Shown: one piece after another, positions 61,772 through 64,000 of the stretch
Layout: each line of letters opens with the position of its first letter
Position numbering within the stretch: position 1 is the stretch's first letter
Translations under genes and position numbers: made by a program
Notes under the pieces: model-generated
Database searches by the model: none
Told to the model about the DNA's origin: nothing
The model's input: the letters and a program-made list of their open reading frames with translations, nothing else
DNA from: Iris pallida
Taxonomy: Eukaryota; Streptophyta; Magnoliopsida; Asparagales; Iridaceae
Length of the DNA: 64,000 nucleotides
Reading direction: 5' to 3'
Assembly (NCBI GenBank): GCA_029216955.1
Contig: JANAVB010003999.1
Coordinates: forward strand, 5,148,197 to 5,212,196

Positions 61772-64000
61772 TCACGAGTCAAACAGGTAGGGATATCGCG
61801 ATCGGATATCGTCCTCACGCTCCCACGTTGACTCACCTAGAGAGTGATGACCCCAAGCAACACGGACTAAGTTAATAGTCTTGTTCTTGAGCGTCTTTTC
61901 TCTCCGGTCCAATATAGACACGGGCCTCTCCTCATACGAAAGGTTGGTACCAACAACCAATTCTGAATGATCTAGGATATGGCTCGGGTCCGGGATGTAC
62001 CGTCTTAATTGGGATACATGGAATACATCATGTACCTCACTTAGCGACGGCGGAAGAGCGAGACGATAGGACACATCGCCTACTCGCTCCAGAATATCGA
62101 ACGGCCCTATATACCTAGGACTAAGCTTTCCCCGTACGCCAAAACGAATGACGCCGCGGTTAGGCGAGATCCTAAGGAATACATGGTCGCCGACGGCAAA
62201 TTCTAAGGGACGCCGATGAGCATCGGCCCAATGGCGCTGGCGATCCTGAGCAACTCGGAGGTGATCTCTGACTCTCCTAACCACTTCAACCGTCTGAAAA
62301 ATTAGTTCTGGACCGAGCATCTGCCTCTCTCCGACATCGTCCCATGCTAACGGGGATCTGCACTTCCTACCATACAGAGCCTCGAAAGGTGCCATCTGGA
62401 TACTGGCCTGGAAACTATTGTTGTACGAGAATTCCACCAGGTGCAGGTGATTCTCCCACGAACCACCAAAGTCAAGGGTACACGACCGCAACATATCTTC
62501 GAGAGTTTGTATAGTACGCTCTGACTGTCCATCTGTCTGCGGATGATACGCTGAGCTGAACTTGAGACGAGTCCCCAAACTTTGATGAAGACTGCGCCAG
62601 AAGTGCGATGTGAATCTCGTATCCCTGTCTGATACTATGCTGACTGGCACTCCGTGAAGTCTGACGATCTGCCTGAGATATATCTCTGCTAGCTGTGCCG
62701 TTGACTGTCCAACTCTAAATGGAAGAAAGTGTGCCACCTTGGTAAGCCTATCCACAATGACCCAAATAGCATCTCTGCCTGCCGGAGATCTGGGTAACCC
62801 AGTCACGAAATCCATGGTAATGTGTTCCCATTTCCATTCTGGGATCGGTAAAGGTTGAAGAAGTCCAGCTGGCCTCTGATGTTCAGCCTTGACTTGTTGG
62901 CAAACCAAACATCGAGAGACATACCGGGCTATCTCTCTCTTCATACCATTCCACCAAAAGTGTTGACGAATATCTCTGTACATTTTCGTGCTGCCTGGGT
63001 GAATGGAGTACTGCGAACTGTGAGCCTCTGCCATGACTTCCTGTCTGATATCTCCACTGGGTACACAAAGACGCGTACCGTGTCGAAGTGTATCATCCTC
63101 ATGAATACATAACTCTGGCCTTCTCCCTGCCTCGCACTCTGCTCTGAGCTGCTGAATCTTGGAATCTGTTAACTGTGCTGCCCGGATCCTCTCAACTATG
63201 GTGGACTGAATCTGTAGGCTGGCCATCAAGGTCACATTGGAAGGAAGAATCACTTCAATTCTCATCTTCTGAAGATCCGCCAATAGTTCTGGTTGCGCCG
63301 TCAGGAAATAAACTCCGGCTCTCCGGCTCAACGCATCTGCTACAACGTTGGCCTTCCCTGGATGATACTGCAAATCCACATCGTAGTCCACCAGTAGCTC
63401 GAGCCATCTTCTCTGCCGCATATTAAGATCCTTCTGGGTGAAAACATACTTCAGGCTCTTGTGATCAGTGAATATCTCCACTCTGTCTCCGTACAAGTAG
63501 TGCCTCCACAACTTAAGTGCAAACACTACTGCTGCTAGCTCCAAGTCGTGGGTCGGGTAATTCTTCTCATAATCACGGAGTTGACGTGACGCATAAGCAA
63601 TTACCTTTCCATGCTGCATCAAAACACATCCCAATCCTCTGCCTGAAGCGTCGCAATAAACTGTGAATCCTCCGGTCCCATCTGGAAGGGTGAGAATGGG
63701 AGCCGTCATCAAACCTCGCTTCAACTTCTCAAATGATTCCTGACATTCTGTTGTCCAAACGAACGGCACATCCTTGCGGGTCAACTGGGTCATCGGCGCT
63801 GAAATCCTTGCAAAATTAGAGACGAACCGCCGGTAGTAGCCAGCCAATCCAAGAAAGCTGCGAACTTCTGCCACTGAGCTGGGTACTGGCCATGCCTCGA
63901 TAGCCACAATCTTCTGGGGATCCACTTCCACCCCTCCTCTGGTAATGATGTGACCTAAGTACGAAATGCGATCGAGCCAGAACTCGCATTTACTGAACTT
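61772..64000 (-). CDS. Pol of gypsy element C (chromovirus), open, partial
   Basis: The frame is open from the window edge to the stop at 61772. Visible order: end of reverse transcriptase ([26 protein letters not shown]), RNase H ([35 protein letters not shown]), integrase HHCC finger ([12 protein letters not shown]), D,D-35-E core ([39 protein letters not shown]) and chromodomain ([20 protein letters not shown]). No stop or frameshift in about 740 codons, unlike element B, which fits element C being the latest insertion. The reverse-transcriptase active site and gag lie beyond the window. Confidence 0.92.
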   Translation of the reverse strand, partial: KFSKCEFWLDRISYLGHIITRGGVEVDPQKIVAIEAWPVPSSVAEVRSFLGLAGYYRRFVSNFARISAPMTQLTRKDVPFVWTTECQESFEKLKRGLMTAPILTLPDGTGGFTVYCDASGRGLGCVLMQHGKVIAYASRQLRDYEKNYPTHDLELAAVVFALKLWRHYLYGDRVEIFTDHKSLKYVFTQKDLNMRQRRWLELLVDYDVDLQYHPGKANVVADALSRRAGVYFLTAQPELLADLQKMRIEVILPSNVTLMASLQIQSTIVERIRAAQLTDSKIQQLRAECEAGRRPELCIHEDDTLRHGTRLCVPSGDIRQEVMAEAHSSQYSIHPGSTKMYRDIRQHFWWNGMKREIARYVSRCLVCQQVKAEHQRPAGLLQPLPIPEWKWEHITMDFVTGLPRSPAGRDAIWVIVDRLTKVAHFLPFRVGQSTAQLAEIYLRQIVRLHGVPVSIVSDRDTRFTSHFWRSLHQSLGTRLKFSSAYHPQTDGQSERTIQTLEDMLRSCTLDFGGSWENHLHLVEFSYNNSFQASIQMAPFEALYGRKCRSPLAWDDVGERQMLGPELIFQTVEVVRRVRDHLRVAQDRQRHWADAHRRPLEFAVGDHVFLRISPNRGVIRFGVRGKLSPRYIGPFDILERVGDVSYRLALPPSLSEVHDVFHVSQLRRYIPDPSHILDHSELVVGTNLSYEERPVSILDRREKTLKNKTINLVRVAWGHHSLGESTWEREDDIRSRYPYLFDS

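Overview
This window is nuclear DNA of a flowering plant. Three spliced or host-like genes show plant-type structure: FCF1, a GRF/CCHC zinc-finger gene and a WRKY19-like zinc-repeat gene. They sit in an AT-rich background of plant transposons: MULE, hAT, Helitron, Tourist-like MITEs, SINEs, a Copia-like solo LTR and chromodomain Ty3/gypsy elements of the Tekay/Del type. The species cannot be fixed from the sequence alone. No tRNA, rRNA, CRISPR or bacterial-type operon was seen.

Layout. 1-4867: 3' end of a MULE transposase gene (+) whose last intron holds a 4-kb gypsy solo LTR. 4868-5770: a mosaic of shuffled short repeats. 5779-6441: GRF/CCHC zinc-finger gene (-). 8303-19913: FCF1 (-), the PIN-domain nuclease of 18S rRNA processing, nine exons and a 194-aa reading frame. 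Its 8.4-kb intron 6 holds a four-level nest: a tandem repeat, split by a 1.3-kb solo LTR, split by a 5.4-kb hAT element (8-bp target duplication) that contains SINE-like and gene-like sequence. Intron 3 holds a SINE with a 14-bp target duplication. 20690-22776: a small Helitron-like element and a cluster of Tourist-like MITEs. 23473-25497: WRKY19-like zinc-repeat gene (-). Its inferred leader intron reaches about 31519 and carries a dead hAT element (26462-29392, 8-bp target duplication).

31883-43007: an 11.1-kb Helitron (-) inserted just upstream of that gene's inferred promoter. It keeps the PIF1-like helicase domain, duplicated N-terminal exons and a broken RPA-like gene. The Rep (HUH) domain is missing, and a 27-bp piece copied from the helicase exon lies at the deletion junction. 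A 20-bp exact direct repeat brackets the element.

43008-64000: palindromic TA repeats and SINE pieces, then a one-sided stack of LTR elements, each starting inside the previous one: D (44158) > E (45150) > A (46349) > B (52778) > C (58941). A has only gag; B has a pol with stops and a frameshift; C, the innermost, has an open pol to the window edge. Only the left halves are visible, so the right halves should follow beyond 64000 in reverse order.

The most unusual signals are: hairpin-rich short-motif arrays of different sequence (GTGTCC, GCGTAAA, GCGCAAGG) at the same place, about 0.33-0.42 kb downstream of the TATA candidate, in four related LTRs; the apparent repair of an FCF1 frameshift by a two-base shift of a splice donor; and the templated filler at the Helitron Rep deletion.
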